Notes: generated by a model not told the origin, from the letters alone. A stretch of DNA of 64,000 nucleotides from Trinickia mobilis (GCF_017315705.1 NZ_JAFLRF010000026.1:19690-83689); one strand, 5' to 3'; positions 9,911 through 18,935 are shown, counted from the first letter of the stretch. A program made the numbers and translations.

Positions 9911-9916
9911 TAGAAT
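9911..9916 (+). promoter_or_regulatory. Possible -10 box upstream of argH
   Basis: TAGAAT lies 75 bases before the argH ATG in the sequence gatgtTAGAATcgtc. The same TAGAAT form occurs upstream of metG at 18893. No convincing -35 box is visible, so this is a weak promoter call. Confidence 0.3.
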
Positions 9917-9991
9917 CGTCTCCTCTCCCGGCACGCCCAACGCGTGCTTCCCACGCCGTAGTACCACGGCACTACGTTCACTGCCATCACC

Positions 9992-11398
9992 ATGACGTCC
10001 CAACTGCACAAAAAAGGCGAAGCCTGGTCGGCTCGCTTCTCGGAGCCGATGTCGGAGCTTGTCAAACGCTATACGTCGTCGGTTTTCTTCGACAAGCGCC
10101 TCGCGCTCGTCGATATCGAAGGCTCGCTCGCGCACGCGTCGATGCTCGCGGCGCAGGAGATCATCGGCGAGGACGATCTCGCCGCGATCCAGCGCGGCAT
10201 GGCGCAGATCAAGGGCGAGATCGAGCGCGGCGAATTCGAATGGCGGCTAGACCTCGAGGACGTCCACCTGAACATCGAAGCGCGCCTGACCGCGCTGATC
10301 GGCGATGCAGGCAAGCGCCTGCACACGGGCCGCTCGCGCAACGACCAGGTCGCAACCGACATCCGCCTGTGGCTGCGCGGCGAAATCGACCGCATCGGCG
10401 GCTTGCTGAAGGACTTGCGCGGCGCGCTGATCGACCTCGCGGAACAGAACGCCGAGACGATCCTGCCGGGCTTCACGCACTTGCAGGTCGCGCAGCCGGT
10501 CACGTTCGGCCACCATCTGCTCGCCTATGTCGAAATGTTCACGCGCGATGCCGAGCGCATGCGCGACTGCCGCACGCGCATGAACCGCCTGCCGCTCGGC
10601 GCGGCGGCGCTCGCGGGTACGAGCTACCCGATCGACCGGCACGCAGTCGCGAAAACGCTGGGCTTCGACGGCATTTGCGCCAACTCGCTCGACGCGGTCT
10701 CCGACCGCGATTTCGCGATCGAATTCACGGCCGCGGCGGCGCTCGTGATGACGCACGTCTCGCGCTTCTCGGAAGAACTCGTGCTGTGGATGAGCCCGCG
10801 GGTCGGCTTCATCGATCTCGCGGACCGCTTCTGCACGGGCTCGTCGATCATGCCGCAGAAGAAGAACCCGGACGTGCCGGAGCTCGCGCGCGGCAAGACG
10901 GGCCGCGTGAACGGCCACTTGTTGGCGCTCCTCACGCTGATGAAGGGCCAGCCGCTCGCGTACAACAAAGACAACCAGGAAGACAAAGAGCCGCTCTTCG
11001 ACACCGTCGATACGGTCGCGGACACGCTGCGCATTTTCGCGGAGATGGCCGCGGGCATCACGGTGAAGACGCAGGCCATGCGCGCCGCAGCGCTGCAAGG
11101 CTTCTCGACGGCCACCGATCTCGCCGACTACCTCGTCAAGCGCGGCCTGCCGTTCCGCGACGCGCACGAAGCGGTTGCGCACGCAGTGCGGATCTGCGTG
11201 GACCGTCAATGCGACTTGGCGGACCTCGCGCTCGACGAGATGCGCAAGGAGTTGCCGAACGTCGCGCACCTGATCGGCGACGACGTGTTCGACTACCTGA
11301 CGCTCGAAGGTTCGGTGGCGAGCCGCAACCATCCGGGCGGCACCGCGCCCGAGCAGGTGCGGGCCGCGGCGAAGGCGGCGCGGGCAGCGCTGGGGTGA
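9992..11398 (+). CDS. argH: Argininosuccinate lyase
   Basis: A 468-residue enzyme cleaving argininosuccinate into arginine and fumarate, the last step of arginine synthesis. The fumarase/aspartase superfamily signature [10 protein letters not shown] is at 283-292, and its serine is the likely catalytic base. [12 protein letters not shown] and [11 protein letters not shown] match substrate-binding loops. Length and start ([19 protein letters not shown]) are typical. It is transcribed alone, and the next gene is convergent. Confidence 0.98.
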   Translation: MTSQLHKKGEAWSARFSEPMSELVKRYTSSVFFDKRLALVDIEGSLAHASMLAAQEIIGEDDLAAIQRGMAQIKGEIERGEFEWRLDLEDVHLNIEARLTALIGDAGKRLHTGRSRNDQVATDIRLWLRGEIDRIGGLLKDLRGALIDLAEQNAETILPGFTHLQVAQPVTFGHHLLAYVEMFTRDAERMRDCRTRMNRLPLGAAALAGTSYPIDRHAVAKTLGFDGICANSLDAVSDRDFAIEFTAAAALVMTHVSRFSEELVLWMSPRVGFIDLADRFCTGSSIMPQKKNPDVPELARGKTGRVNGHLLALLTLMKGQPLAYNKDNQEDKEPLFDTVDTVADTLRIFAEMAAGITVKTQAMRAAALQGFSTATDLADYLVKRGLPFRDAHEAVAHAVRICVDRQCDLADLALDEMRKELPNVAHLIGDDVFDYLTLEGSVASRNHPGGTAPEQVRAAAKAARAALG

Positions 11399-11506
11399 TC
11401 TGACCGATCGCACTCGCAGCAGCGTTGCCAAGGAAAACGGCGGACTTCTGAACTGACCCCGCGCCGTTTGTGTTTCAAGCGCAGACCTCGCGCGCCGGTC
11501 CGCCGC

Positions 11507-12250
11507 TCAATCGTTCCCGACCGTCTCCGAAAAACGCTTGATCGTCGCGATCCGCGCGCCGATCAGATCGAACCTGTCTTGTGCGCTGATGAGCGGCCCC
11601 GTCGCGTCGCGAAACGCGACCCAGGTGCGCTCGGCGTGCACCAGCGCCGGCCGCGAGCGGACCGGCAGCTTCGCACGCAACGTCCGATAGTAGCGATTCA
11701 AGTCGAAGTCCGCGTGCAGACATGCGGCATCGTCGGCGCAGCGCCGCGCGCGCTGCGCGGCCGGCGGCGCATCGCCCGTCAGCTTCGCCTGCGCAGATTG
11801 CTGGTACTGCGCGGCAGCCTTGCGCAACGCCAGCGCGCGATCGCGCACCGGCTGCAGGCGCAGGTTCGCCGCGCTCATGGCGTACGACGAACCCGCCGTG
11901 GTCGCGAACACGGCATGCAGCAAATACGCCTCATCCTTGCGCCACGCGAGCCAGCGCCGCTGGCTCTCCTGCCAGCCGCGGCGCACCTTGTCGGTAGGCG
12001 CATTCGCGAGCACCGACTGGAAGGCGGCATCGATCGCTGTCTGCCACGCGTCGTTTGCCGCCTCGGTGCACTGCACCTGCCCCGCAGTCGACGACCGGTC
12101 GGCGCGCGCAAGACACTGCTGCATTGCGGTATCGATCGGGTCGGCGGCGGCGACCTCGGCCCGCGCCGCCCCCGCCGACAACAACCCCGCGAGGCAGGCG
12201 CCGGCGAAGAGCGCGCCGGCCAGACCGCGTTTGAAGCCCGGCGACATCAT
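11507..12250 (-). CDS. Secreted LprI-like (DUF1311) protein
   Basis: A 247-residue protein with a signal peptide (FKRGLAGALFAGACLAGLLS, cleavage near ARAEV). Two LprI-type halves follow. The first has QQCLARAD, QVQCTEAAND and RRWLAWRKDEAYL. The second has RRCADDAACL, RPALVHAERTWVAFRDATG and an IKRF ending. The paired cysteines and the Trp-containing motif are typical of the lysozyme-inhibitor LprI N-terminal family, but the inhibitor function is shown for few members. It begins five bases after the decarboxylase stop, so it is probably co-transcribed with it. Of two adjacent ATGs the first is used; the start is otherwise uncertain. Confidence 0.8.
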   Translation of the reverse strand: MMSPGFKRGLAGALFAGACLAGLLSAGAARAEVAAADPIDTAMQQCLARADRSSTAGQVQCTEAANDAWQTAIDAAFQSVLANAPTDKVRRGWQESQRRWLAWRKDEAYLLHAVFATTAGSSYAMSAANLRLQPVRDRALALRKAAAQYQQSAQAKLTGDAPPAAQRARRCADDAACLHADFDLNRYYRTLRAKLPVRSRPALVHAERTWVAFRDATGPLISAQDRFDLIGARIATIKRFSETVGND

Positions 12251-12255
12251 CGAGA

Positions 12256-14535
12256 TCAACCGCGCACGCAATCCACGTAGTACTCGAGGCGGCCATTGAC
12301 CGACTCGGCGACGAGACCGTGGATATCCGTGTAGAAACCCGGGAAGCGCGCGTTGAAATCGCGCGCGAACTTCAGGTAGTTGACGATCGTCTTGTTGAAG
12401 CGCTCGCCGGGAATCAGAAGCGGAATGCCGGGCGGATACGGCGTGAGCAGAACGCTCGTCACACGGCCTTCGAGCTCGTCGATGGCCACGCGGTCGACCT
12501 CGCGGTGCGCGAGCTTCGCGAACGCATCGGACGGCTTCATCGCCGGCTCCATGTTCGACAGATACATCTCCGTCGTGAGCCGCGCGATGTCGTTCGCACG
12601 ATAGACGCTGTGGATCTGCTGGCAGAGGTCGGCAAGGCCGACGCGCTCGTACTGCGGATGCTGCGCGACGAATTTCGGCAGCACGCGCCACAGCGGCTGG
12701 TTGTTGTCGTAGTCGTCCTTGAACTGCTGCAGCTCGGTCACCATCGAGTTCCAGCGACCCTTCGTGATGCCGATCGTGAACATGATGAAGAACGAATAGA
12801 GCCCGGTCTTCTCGACGATGATGCCGTGCTCGGCCAGGTACTTCGTCACGATCGCAGCCGGGATGCCGGTCTCGCCGAAGTCGCCCGCGAGATCGAGCCC
12901 CGGCGTGACGATCGTCGCCTTGATCGGGTCGAGCATGTTGAAGCCGGCGGCGAGCTGGCCGAAGCCGTGCCAATTGTCCTCGGCGCGCAAGATCCAGTCT
13001 TCGCGCGAGCCGATGCCTTCGTCGACGAGGTTCTCCGGACCCCACACCTTGAAGAACCAGTCGTCGCCGTATTCGGCGTCGACCTTGCGCATCGCGCGGC
13101 GGAAGTCGAGCGCCTCGGCAATCGATTCCTCGACGAGCGCCGTGCCGCCCGGCGGCTCCATCATCGCGGCGGCGACGTCGCACGACGCGATGATCGCGTA
13201 CTGCGGGCTCGTCGACGTGTGCATCAGGTACGCCTCGTTGAAGCGGTCCTTGTCGAACGCGCGGTGCTCCGAATCCTGCACGACGATCTGCGAGGCCTGC
13301 GAGATGCCCGCGAGCAGCTTGTGCGTCGAGTGCGTCGCGAACACGAGTGCGCCGGTGCGCGGACGGCCCGCGCCGATGGCGTGCATGTCCTGGTAGAACT
13401 CGTGGAACTCGGCGTGCGGCAGCCACGCTTCGTCAAAGTGCAGCGTATCGAGGAGGTCGCCGAGCAGGTCCTTGATCATCTCGACGTTGTAGATCACGCC
13501 GTCGTACGTGCTCTGCGTGATCGTCAGGATGCGCGGCTTCAGGTTCGGGTTCTTCGCGAGCGCTTCGCGCGCGAACGGGTTCGCCTCGATCTTCCTGCGA
13601 ATGTTCTCGGGCTTGAACTCGTCGCGCGGAATCGGGCCGATGATGCCGAAGTTGTTGCGCGTCGGCGTGAGGAACACGGGGATCGCGCCCGTCATCATGA
13701 TCGCGTGCAGGATCGACTTGTGGCAGTTGCGGTCGACGAGCACGATGTCGCCCGGCGCCACCGTCGCGTGCCAGACGATCTTGTTCGAGGTCGACGTACC
13801 GTTGGTCACGAAGAACAGGTGATCGGCGCTGAAGATGCGCGCGGCGTTGCGCTCGGACGCGGCCACCGGACCGATGTGGTCGAGCAGCTGGCCGAGCTCG
13901 TCGACGGCATTGCAGACGTCGGCGCGCAGCATGTTCTCGCCGAAGAACTGGTGGAACATCTGGCCGAGCGGGCTTTTCAGGAACGCGACGCCGCCCGAGT
14001 GCCCCGGGCAGTGCCACGAGTACGAGCCTTCGTCGGCATACTTGACGAGCTCCTTGAAGAACGGCGGCGAGAGCGAATCCAGGTAGACGCGCGCCTCGCG
14101 GATGATGTGGCGCGCGACGAACTCCGGCGTGTCCTCGAACATGTGGATGAAGCCGTGCAGCTCGCGCAGGATGTCGTTCGGCAGGTGGCGCGAGGTGCGC
14201 GTTTCGCCGTAGAGGAAGATCGGGATGTCGGCGTTGCGGCGGCGCACTTCGGTGACGAACGCGCGCAGGTCGATGATCGCGGTCGCGAGTTCGGGCAGCT
14301 CGCCGTCGGGGCCGACCTCGCCGAGCATCAGCTCGTCGTCGTCGAGCGACAGGATGAAGCACGACGCCCGGCTCGACTGCTGCGCAAACGAAGTCAGGTC
14401 GCCGTAGCTCGTGAGACCGACCACTTCCACGCCTTCCTTCTCGATCGCTTCCGCCAGCGCCCGGATGCCGGAACCCGAGATGTTCTCGGAGCGAAAGTCT
14501 TCGTCGATGATGACGACAGGAAAACGAAACTTCAT
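12256..14535 (-). CDS. Arginine/lysine/ornithine decarboxylase
   Basis: A 759-residue PLP-dependent fold-type I decarboxylase of the large inducible Orn/Lys/Arg family. Residues 1 to about 140 are the receiver-like wing domain (VVIIDEDFRSENISGSGIRA). The core carries YSWHCPGHSGGVAF, the FDEAWLPHAEFHEFY segment and the PLP lysine motif THSTHKLLAGISQASQ. The C-terminal domain contains LLTPYPPGIPLLIPGE. Family members remove CO2 from basic amino acids to give polyamines or to consume protons. Which amino acid is used cannot be decided from sequence alone, although annotators often call this Burkholderia copy arginine decarboxylase. The ATG follows a GGAGAT ribosome site. Confidence 0.92.
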   Translation of the reverse strand: MKFRFPVVIIDEDFRSENISGSGIRALAEAIEKEGVEVVGLTSYGDLTSFAQQSSRASCFILSLDDDELMLGEVGPDGELPELATAIIDLRAFVTEVRRRNADIPIFLYGETRTSRHLPNDILRELHGFIHMFEDTPEFVARHIIREARVYLDSLSPPFFKELVKYADEGSYSWHCPGHSGGVAFLKSPLGQMFHQFFGENMLRADVCNAVDELGQLLDHIGPVAASERNAARIFSADHLFFVTNGTSTSNKIVWHATVAPGDIVLVDRNCHKSILHAIMMTGAIPVFLTPTRNNFGIIGPIPRDEFKPENIRRKIEANPFAREALAKNPNLKPRILTITQSTYDGVIYNVEMIKDLLGDLLDTLHFDEAWLPHAEFHEFYQDMHAIGAGRPRTGALVFATHSTHKLLAGISQASQIVVQDSEHRAFDKDRFNEAYLMHTSTSPQYAIIASCDVAAAMMEPPGGTALVEESIAEALDFRRAMRKVDAEYGDDWFFKVWGPENLVDEGIGSREDWILRAEDNWHGFGQLAAGFNMLDPIKATIVTPGLDLAGDFGETGIPAAIVTKYLAEHGIIVEKTGLYSFFIMFTIGITKGRWNSMVTELQQFKDDYDNNQPLWRVLPKFVAQHPQYERVGLADLCQQIHSVYRANDIARLTTEMYLSNMEPAMKPSDAFAKLAHREVDRVAIDELEGRVTSVLLTPYPPGIPLLIPGERFNKTIVNYLKFARDFNARFPGFYTDIHGLVAESVNGRLEYYVDCVRG

Positions 14536-14616
14536 GGGACGAATCTCCAAAAACAAGGACCGCTGGCCTGGGCTTGTCTTCCCTTTGCTCAGCGGTCACC
14601 CGAATGGCCGGTGAAC

Positions 14617-14696
14617 GTCAGTGTGCGCCGGGCCGCCCCAAGCGCACTGACCGCCCCCTCGGGGGGCAGCGAACGCAGTGAGCGTGGGGGCTGTTC
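14617..14696 (-). repeat. Intergenic repeat copy E1 (hairpin type, no palindrome module)
   Basis: Read on the minus strand it starts at CAGCCCCCACGCTCACTGCG, has a small CCCCC/GGGGG hairpin, then ends in a stem-loop with arms GTCAGTGCGC and GCACACTGAC around TTGGGGCGGCCCGGC. It lies between dcd and the decarboxylase gene, in their direction. The same element occurs at 36292-36374 and, with inserted modules, at about 16152, 30649 and 48376. In one minus frame it reads QPPRSLRSLPPEGAVSALGA, similar to the frame in the 36.3 kb copy. Confidence 0.9.
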
Positions 14697-14712
14697 ACAG
14701 AACGGTTGTCCG

Positions 14713-15282
14713 TTACGTCTTGGGCAGCGTGACGCCGTGCTGCCCCTGGTATTTGCCGCCGCGATCCGCGTACGACACTTCGCACACTTCATCGCTTTCG
14801 AAGAAGAGCACTTGAGCTACGCCTTCGTTCGCGTAGATTTTCGCAGGCAATGGTGTCGTATTCGAGAATTCGAGGGTGACGTAGCCTTCCCACTCGGGTT
14901 CGAACGGCGTGACGTTCACGATGATCCCGCAGCGCGCGTAGGTCGACTTGCCGAGGCACACGGTGAGCACGTTGCGCGGGATGCGGAAGTACTCGACGGT
15001 GCGCGCGAGCGCGAACGAGTTCGGCGGGATGATGCAGACGTCGCCCCTGAAATCGACAAACGACTTCTCGTCAAAGTTCTTCGGATCGACGATCGTCGAG
15101 TTGATGTTCGTGAAGATCTTGAATTCGTCGGCGCAGCGGATGTCGTAGCCGTAGCTCGACGTGCCGTAGCTGACGATCTTGCGGCCGTCCTCGGAAGCGC
15201 GGACCTGATCGCGCACGAACGGCTCGATCATCTTGTGCTGTTCGGCCATGCGCCGAATCCATTTGTCAGATTTGATGGCCAT
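14713..15282 (-). CDS. dcd: dCTP deaminase
   Basis: A 189-residue enzyme that deaminates dCTP to dUTP, feeding dTMP synthesis. Visible family features are [13 protein letters not shown] at the start, [13 protein letters not shown], the active-site region [20 protein letters not shown] with the catalytic glutamate in [15 protein letters not shown], and the C-terminal [14 protein letters not shown] lid. Length is normal for the trimeric monofunctional enzyme. Confidence 0.97.
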   Translation of the reverse strand: MAIKSDKWIRRMAEQHKMIEPFVRDQVRASEDGRKIVSYGTSSYGYDIRCADEFKIFTNINSTIVDPKNFDEKSFVDFRGDVCIIPPNSFALARTVEYFRIPRNVLTVCLGKSTYARCGIIVNVTPFEPEWEGYVTLEFSNTTPLPAKIYANEGVAQVLFFESDEVCEVSYADRGGKYQGQHGVTLPKT

Positions 15283-15476
15283 GAATGGACCTGAAGAACG
15301 CTGCGTGACGAGAAAAGGCCCGAAGGGCGGCGTGCGCGGCGGATGTGGCGCCGGCCGCTCGACGAAAGGCGGTTATTTTACGCGATCGTGAAGGTGCTGC
15401 CGTGAAAGCGCGCGGATGCGCCTGCGGTGGCCGTCCGGCCCGGCGGCCGCGGCAAGCCGCGAGCCAGCGAGCCGGT

Positions 15477-16019
15477 TCATTGCCGGATCAGCCCGCAAGC
15501 GAGCGCGGGACCGGCGCCGTGCGCGGTGAGCGCGTACGGATCGCTGGGGTCGCGAAGGATCAGGACGGAGCGCGAGAGGACCGAGCGCACGCCGTCGAGC
15601 GACACGTCCGGCGCCACGATGAAGCCCGTCGCCCCGCCGTTTGCGTCCGCGTGGATGTTGCCGAGGTCGCCCTCCACTCGCGCGCCCGATCTCAGCTCGT
15701 CCGCGGCGGGGGCGAAGACGCGGCCGGCGCTCGATCCGTCGGCGGCGTTGCAGTCGCCGCGTTCATGGATTTGCAGCGCATGGTCGCTGTTCGGCGGCAA
15801 ACCGGACACGTTGTAGGTCACCTGCACGCCGTCCGAGCGCTCGATGAACGTGACCGTGCCGCGCGCCGAACTGCCCACGGTCGGCACCAATTGCGCGTCC
15901 GCGCGTTTTTCGTGGGGGCCGAAAAAGCCGGCGCAGCCGCTCAGCGACAGGCCGAACAGGCTGACGGCAGCCACGACGATGAAGCGATGCACCGCCTGCC
16001 CGTCGATTCGTTGTCTCAT
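15477..16019 (-). CDS. SodC-like lipoprotein lacking most metal ligands
   Basis: A 180-residue Cu/Zn superoxide dismutase fold protein with a lipoprotein signal (LSLSGC, lipid Cys29). The strand pattern GTVTFIER, QVTYNVSGLPPNSDHALQIHERGDC, EGDLGNIHADANGGA and ALACGLIRQ is clearly SodC-like, including the disulfide cysteines. The usual HxH copper pair is Gln83-Ile-His85, the bridging histidine position of GGHFNP is GRVFAP (Val101), and the late VVH histidine is replaced in SVLILRDPSD. Only His85 and Asp118 of the usual ligands seem to remain. It should therefore not be an active dismutase. It lies downstream of apbC in the same direction, beyond repeat copy E2. Confidence 0.85.
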   Translation of the reverse strand: MRQRIDGQAVHRFIVVAAVSLFGLSLSGCAGFFGPHEKRADAQLVPTVGSSARGTVTFIERSDGVQVTYNVSGLPPNSDHALQIHERGDCNAADGSSAGRVFAPAADELRSGARVEGDLGNIHADANGGATGFIVAPDVSLDGVRSVLSRSVLILRDPSDPYALTAHGAGPALACGLIRQ

Positions 16020-16151
16020 GCGATCCTCTTGCCGGGCGGCGGCCGCCCCTGCGACCGCCGTGCCAGACCTTGCGAAGCCGACATGATACCGCGAGCCGCC
16101 GCGCGAAAAACACGGCGACTCCGCTGCCGTCGGGTACTTCGTTGGGCACTT

Positions 16152-16350
16152 GTCAGTACGTGCCGGGCTGTCCCAAGCGTACTGACACCCCCTCGCGCCC
16201 CGAAGGAAGACCTTCGCCCCGGAGGAAGTCGCCTTGGGGGATTGGGGGATTGGGGGATTGGGGGAGGGAGCAGCGTGTCGACCCGGAGTTAGCGCTTTAG
16301 CGCTTACTCCGGTCCCATGCAAAGCAAGTAGAGAGCGTGGGGCTGTTTCG
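16152..16350 (-). repeat. Intergenic repeat copy E2, composite
   Basis: It fills most of the 333-bp gap between apbC and the SodC-like gene, oriented with them. Read on minus: CAGCCCCACGCT start, palindrome module (plus strand 16283-16312, GGAGTTAGCGCT TT AGCGCTTACTCC) with its GGTCCCATGCAAAG tail, a G/C-rich spacer, and a terminal stem-loop at 16152-16186. The stem GTCAGTACG/CGTACTGAC is perfect over 9 bp around the loop sequence cttgggacagcccggca. The spacer differs from other copies and contains the G-rich tandem array described separately. Confidence 0.85.
16236..16264 (+). repeat. GGGGGATT tandem array, potential G-quadruplex
   Basis: Four runs of five guanines are separated by three identical ATT spacers. 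This gives an 8-bp unit tandem repeat and an ideal intramolecular G-quadruplex pattern on the plus strand. It lies inside repeat copy E2, upstream of the SodC-like gene on that gene's template side. Confidence 0.85.
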
Positions 16351-16352
16351 TC

Positions 16353-17441
16353 TCAGGTGTTTTGAACCACGATGGTGGGGAATTTCGAAGTCATATCGCG
16401 CGCGCGCTCGGCGATGTGGATCGCCACCTTGCGCGCGATCGAACGGTAGATCTCGGCGATCCGTCCGTTCGGGTCCGAGGCGACCGTCGGATGCCCGCCG
16501 TCGGCCTGCTCGCGGATCGCGATATCGAGCGGCAGGCTGCCGAGCACTTCGACGCCGTACTCCTTCGCCATGCGATCGCCCCCGCCCGCACCGAAGATGT
16601 GCTCTTCGTGGCCGCAGTTCGAGCAGATATGGATGCTCATGTTCTCGACGATGCCGAGGATCGGAATGCCGACCTTCTCGAACATCTTGAGGCCCTTCTT
16701 CGCGTCGAGGAGCGCGATGTCCTGCGGGGTCGTGACGATCACCGCACCCGTTACGGGCACACGCTGCGAGAGCGTCAACTGGATGTCGCCGGTGCCGGGC
16801 GGCATGTCGACGATCAGGTAGTCGAGATCCTTCCAGTTGGTCTGCCGCAGGAGCTGCTCGAGCGCGGACGTCGCCATCGGGCCGCGCCAGACCATCGGGT
16901 TGTCCTGCTCGATCAGAAAGCCGATCGAGTTCGCCTGCACGCCGTGGCCGGCAAGCGGGTTCATCGACTGACCGTCCGGCGATTCGGGACGCCCGGTGAT
17001 GCCGAGCATCATCGGCAGCGACGGGCCGTAGATGTCGGCGTCGAGAATGCCGACCCGCGCGCCCTCGCCTGCGAGCGCGAGCGCCAGATTGACGGCCGTG
17101 GTGCTCTTGCCGACGCCGCCCTTGCCCGATGCGACGGCGACGATGTTCTTCACATTCGGCAACAGTTTCACGCCGCGCTGCACGGTGTGAGCGGCGATCG
17201 ATTGCGACACGGCGACGCGCGCTTGCTCGACGCCCGGTACCTGCCGCAGCGCATCCTCGACGAGCGCGCGCACGGCAAGGAACTGGCTGTGCGCCGGATA
17301 GCCGAGCACGATGTCGGCGCTGACCGTCGCGCCGTCGATCGCCACGTTCTTCACGCCTTTGTCGGCCGCGAACGGGCGGCCCGTGTTGGGGTCGGTGACA
17401 GCGGCCAGGGCGGCGTCGACCAATGCCCGATCAATACTCAT
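16353..17441 (-). CDS. apbC: Iron-sulfur cluster carrier protein ApbC (Mrp)
   Basis: A 362-residue Mrp/NBP35-type P-loop ATPase that binds and delivers Fe-S clusters in the cytosol. An N-terminal DUF59/FeS-assembly domain (1 to about 80) is followed by the deviant Walker A GKGGVGKST at 106-114, DADIYGPSLPMMLG, and the DLDYLIVDMPPGTGD Walker B region. The cluster-binding CSNC motif is in MSIHICSNCGHEEHIFG. The ATG is preceded by a GGAGT ribosome site. Upstream in-frame codons are not family-like. Confidence 0.96.
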   Translation of the reverse strand: MSIDRALVDAALAAVTDPNTGRPFAADKGVKNVAIDGATVSADIVLGYPAHSQFLAVRALVEDALRQVPGVEQARVAVSQSIAAHTVQRGVKLLPNVKNIVAVASGKGGVGKSTTAVNLALALAGEGARVGILDADIYGPSLPMMLGITGRPESPDGQSMNPLAGHGVQANSIGFLIEQDNPMVWRGPMATSALEQLLRQTNWKDLDYLIVDMPPGTGDIQLTLSQRVPVTGAVIVTTPQDIALLDAKKGLKMFEKVGIPILGIVENMSIHICSNCGHEEHIFGAGGGDRMAKEYGVEVLGSLPLDIAIREQADGGHPTVASDPNGRIAEIYRSIARKVAIHIAERARDMTSKFPTIVVQNT

Positions 17442-17758
17442 CGATACTCCGAGGGGATTCGTCTGCGGCTGCGGGCGACCGGCTTGACGAGCCGGAAACG
17501 CTTGCCTGCAAACTTTTAAAATTGAAAGAATCTGTTGCTTGCCATTGCCAAAAATCGACTTGCCGGGCACCCTTCGCCCGCTGCAAGCTATAGGGCCGCA
17601 TCGCTGCCTTGCCATTCATTATTGTAGTGGTTCGTGCCCGGTGCCGCCGGAAGACCCTTTGTCACCCGGGTGCTTGCAGCGCACGCGAAAGCGCCCCGCA
17701 TGGGCCAGCCAGGACGGTCCACCCCGTCGTCCAACACGTTACTGAAGAGGAAACGCAT
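17442..17758. other. Divergent intergenic region apbC / OmpA-like gene
   Basis: A 317-bp gap between divergent genes that should hold two promoters. A stretch rich in A and T (aaacttttaaaattgaaag near 17510) is the best promoter candidate for apbC on the minus strand. No repeat or open frame of interest was seen. Confidence 0.4.
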
Positions 17759-18424
17759 ATGAACGCAAAAGTCATGACCCACCTGACCGTCTTCGCCGTA
17801 GCCGGTGCACTGCTCGCCGGCTGCGCGACCCAGCAGGGCACCAACACGGCTGTCGGCACGGGCGCCGGCGCGGCCGTGGGCGCCGGCCTCGGCGCGATCT
17901 TCGGCGGCGGCAAGGGCGCGGCGATCGGCGCGGCGGCAGGCGCGGCGGTCGGCGGCATCACGGGCTACAACTGGCAGAAGATCCACGAGAAGCTCTCGGG
18001 CGCCACCAAGGGCACCGGCGCGCAGGTCAGCGAGCAGCCGGACGGCTCGCTCAAGGTCAACATCCCGAGCTCGATCTCGTTCGACACGGATAGCTACGCG
18101 ATCAAGTCGTCGTTCGCTCCCGTGCTCGACACGGTCGCGCAAACGCTGCAGCAAAACCCGGAGCTGATCGCGCAAGTGATCGGCTATACCGACAGCACCG
18201 GCAGCCAGCAATACAACATGACTTTGTCGCAAAACCGCGCGCAGAGCGTCGTGACGTTCCTGAACCAGCGCGGCGTCGTGCCGGCGCGCCTGACGGCGCA
18301 AGGCATGGGCCCGTCGAACCCGATCGCCGACAACAACACCGATACCGGCCGCGCGCAGAACCGCCGCGTCGAAATCTATCTGCGCGCTACCGCGCAGCAC
18401 GGCCAGACGCCGCGGTACCAATAA
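17759..18424 (+). CDS. OmpA-family glycine-zipper lipoprotein
   Basis: A 221-residue outer-membrane lipoprotein. The signal peptide ends in a lipobox (GALLAGC, lipid Cys22). Residues about 33-64 form a glycine zipper (GTGAGAAVGAGLGAIFGGG, GAAIGAAAGAAVGGITGY). Residues about 105-215 are an OmpA C-terminal peptidoglycan-binding domain, with SFDTDSYAIKSSF, GYTDSTGS, LSQNRAQSV and the closing NRRVEIYLR. Such proteins anchor the outer membrane to peptidoglycan. The ATG has GAAGAGGAAA upstream. It seems monocistronic and is followed by a good terminator at 18634. Confidence 0.93.
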   Translation: MNAKVMTHLTVFAVAGALLAGCATQQGTNTAVGTGAGAAVGAGLGAIFGGGKGAAIGAAAGAAVGGITGYNWQKIHEKLSGATKGTGAQVSEQPDGSLKVNIPSSISFDTDSYAIKSSFAPVLDTVAQTLQQNPELIAQVIGYTDSTGSQQYNMTLSQNRAQSVVTFLNQRGVVPARLTAQGMGPSNPIADNNTDTGRAQNRRVEIYLRATAQHGQTPRYQ

Positions 18425-18633
18425 CGATTTGACGGGGATCGTTTCCGGCGGCTCGCACCGCTTGCCGCCGGGCGTCGGCGACGTCGCGCAGAGCCCCGTT
18501 CGGCAAGCCGCCCGAAATCTTCTGGTAAACAAATCAAAAATATTTCGAACTCGGCGGAAGATTCGCTGTCTTTCTATACGGTACGCGACTGCAGATGTGG
18601 CCGCGTCACCATTCTCCTCTTGTCGTTGTTGCT

Positions 18634-18658
18634 CCGGGGCCGTAGCCCCGGTTTTTTT
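18634..18658 (+). terminator. Intrinsic terminator
   Basis: CCGGGGC and GCCCCGG form a 7-bp stem with a CGTA loop, followed immediately by seven T residues. It is a standard rho-independent terminator on the plus strand, about 210 bases after the OmpA-like gene. Confidence 0.9.
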
Positions 18659-18770
18659 GCCCGCGTCTTTTGCGTCGGCGAGCGACATCTGCCCGGCCAA
18701 GTCCAGCTCGACGATGCGCCGCAGTCCAGCCTGTCTACGGCCGACGGATCACCCCTCTCCGCTCGACCAA

Positions 18771-18785
18771 TGAGAATTGTTCTCA
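18771..18785. promoter_or_regulatory. Fur-box-like palindrome
   Basis: TGAGAA-TTG-TTCTCA is a perfect 6+6 inverted repeat, extended by A/T on both sides (aaTGAGAATTGTTCTCAat). It resembles the core of gamma- and betaproteobacterial Fur boxes (TGAGAATnATTCTCA). It lies 150 bp upstream of metG, which is not a usual Fur target, so function is uncertain. Confidence 0.4.
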
Positions 18786-18935
18786 ATAACGCCGTGCCCA
18801 CCGCTCGGCCGGCGCCTCCACTTCCTCCTTGGGTCTTGAGCCCAGCGCCGCCTCGCCCTCGGGCCCCGGCCCGCCGCGAGCCCCGCGCCTGCTAGAATCG
18901 AATACTCTTTTCTCCCGCAGTCCTACGAAATCCCT

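Larger units (their letters stand above)
18425..18935. other. 511-bp intergenic region before metG
   Basis: It holds no convincing protein gene. An AT-rich stretch at about 18525-18550, an intrinsic terminator at 18634-18658, a Fur-box-like palindrome at 18771-18785 and a TAGAAT box at 18893-18898 before metG are visible. The interval from the AT-rich stretch to the terminator could encode a small RNA of about 100 nt, or could simply be the 3' untranslated end of the OmpA-like transcript. Confidence 0.5.

Noticed and set aside
12319..15294. About 990-codon open frame on the plus strand across the decarboxylase and dcd genes
   Set aside because: It is antisense to two clearly conserved enzymes, spans their intergenic repeat, and has shadow-like composition.
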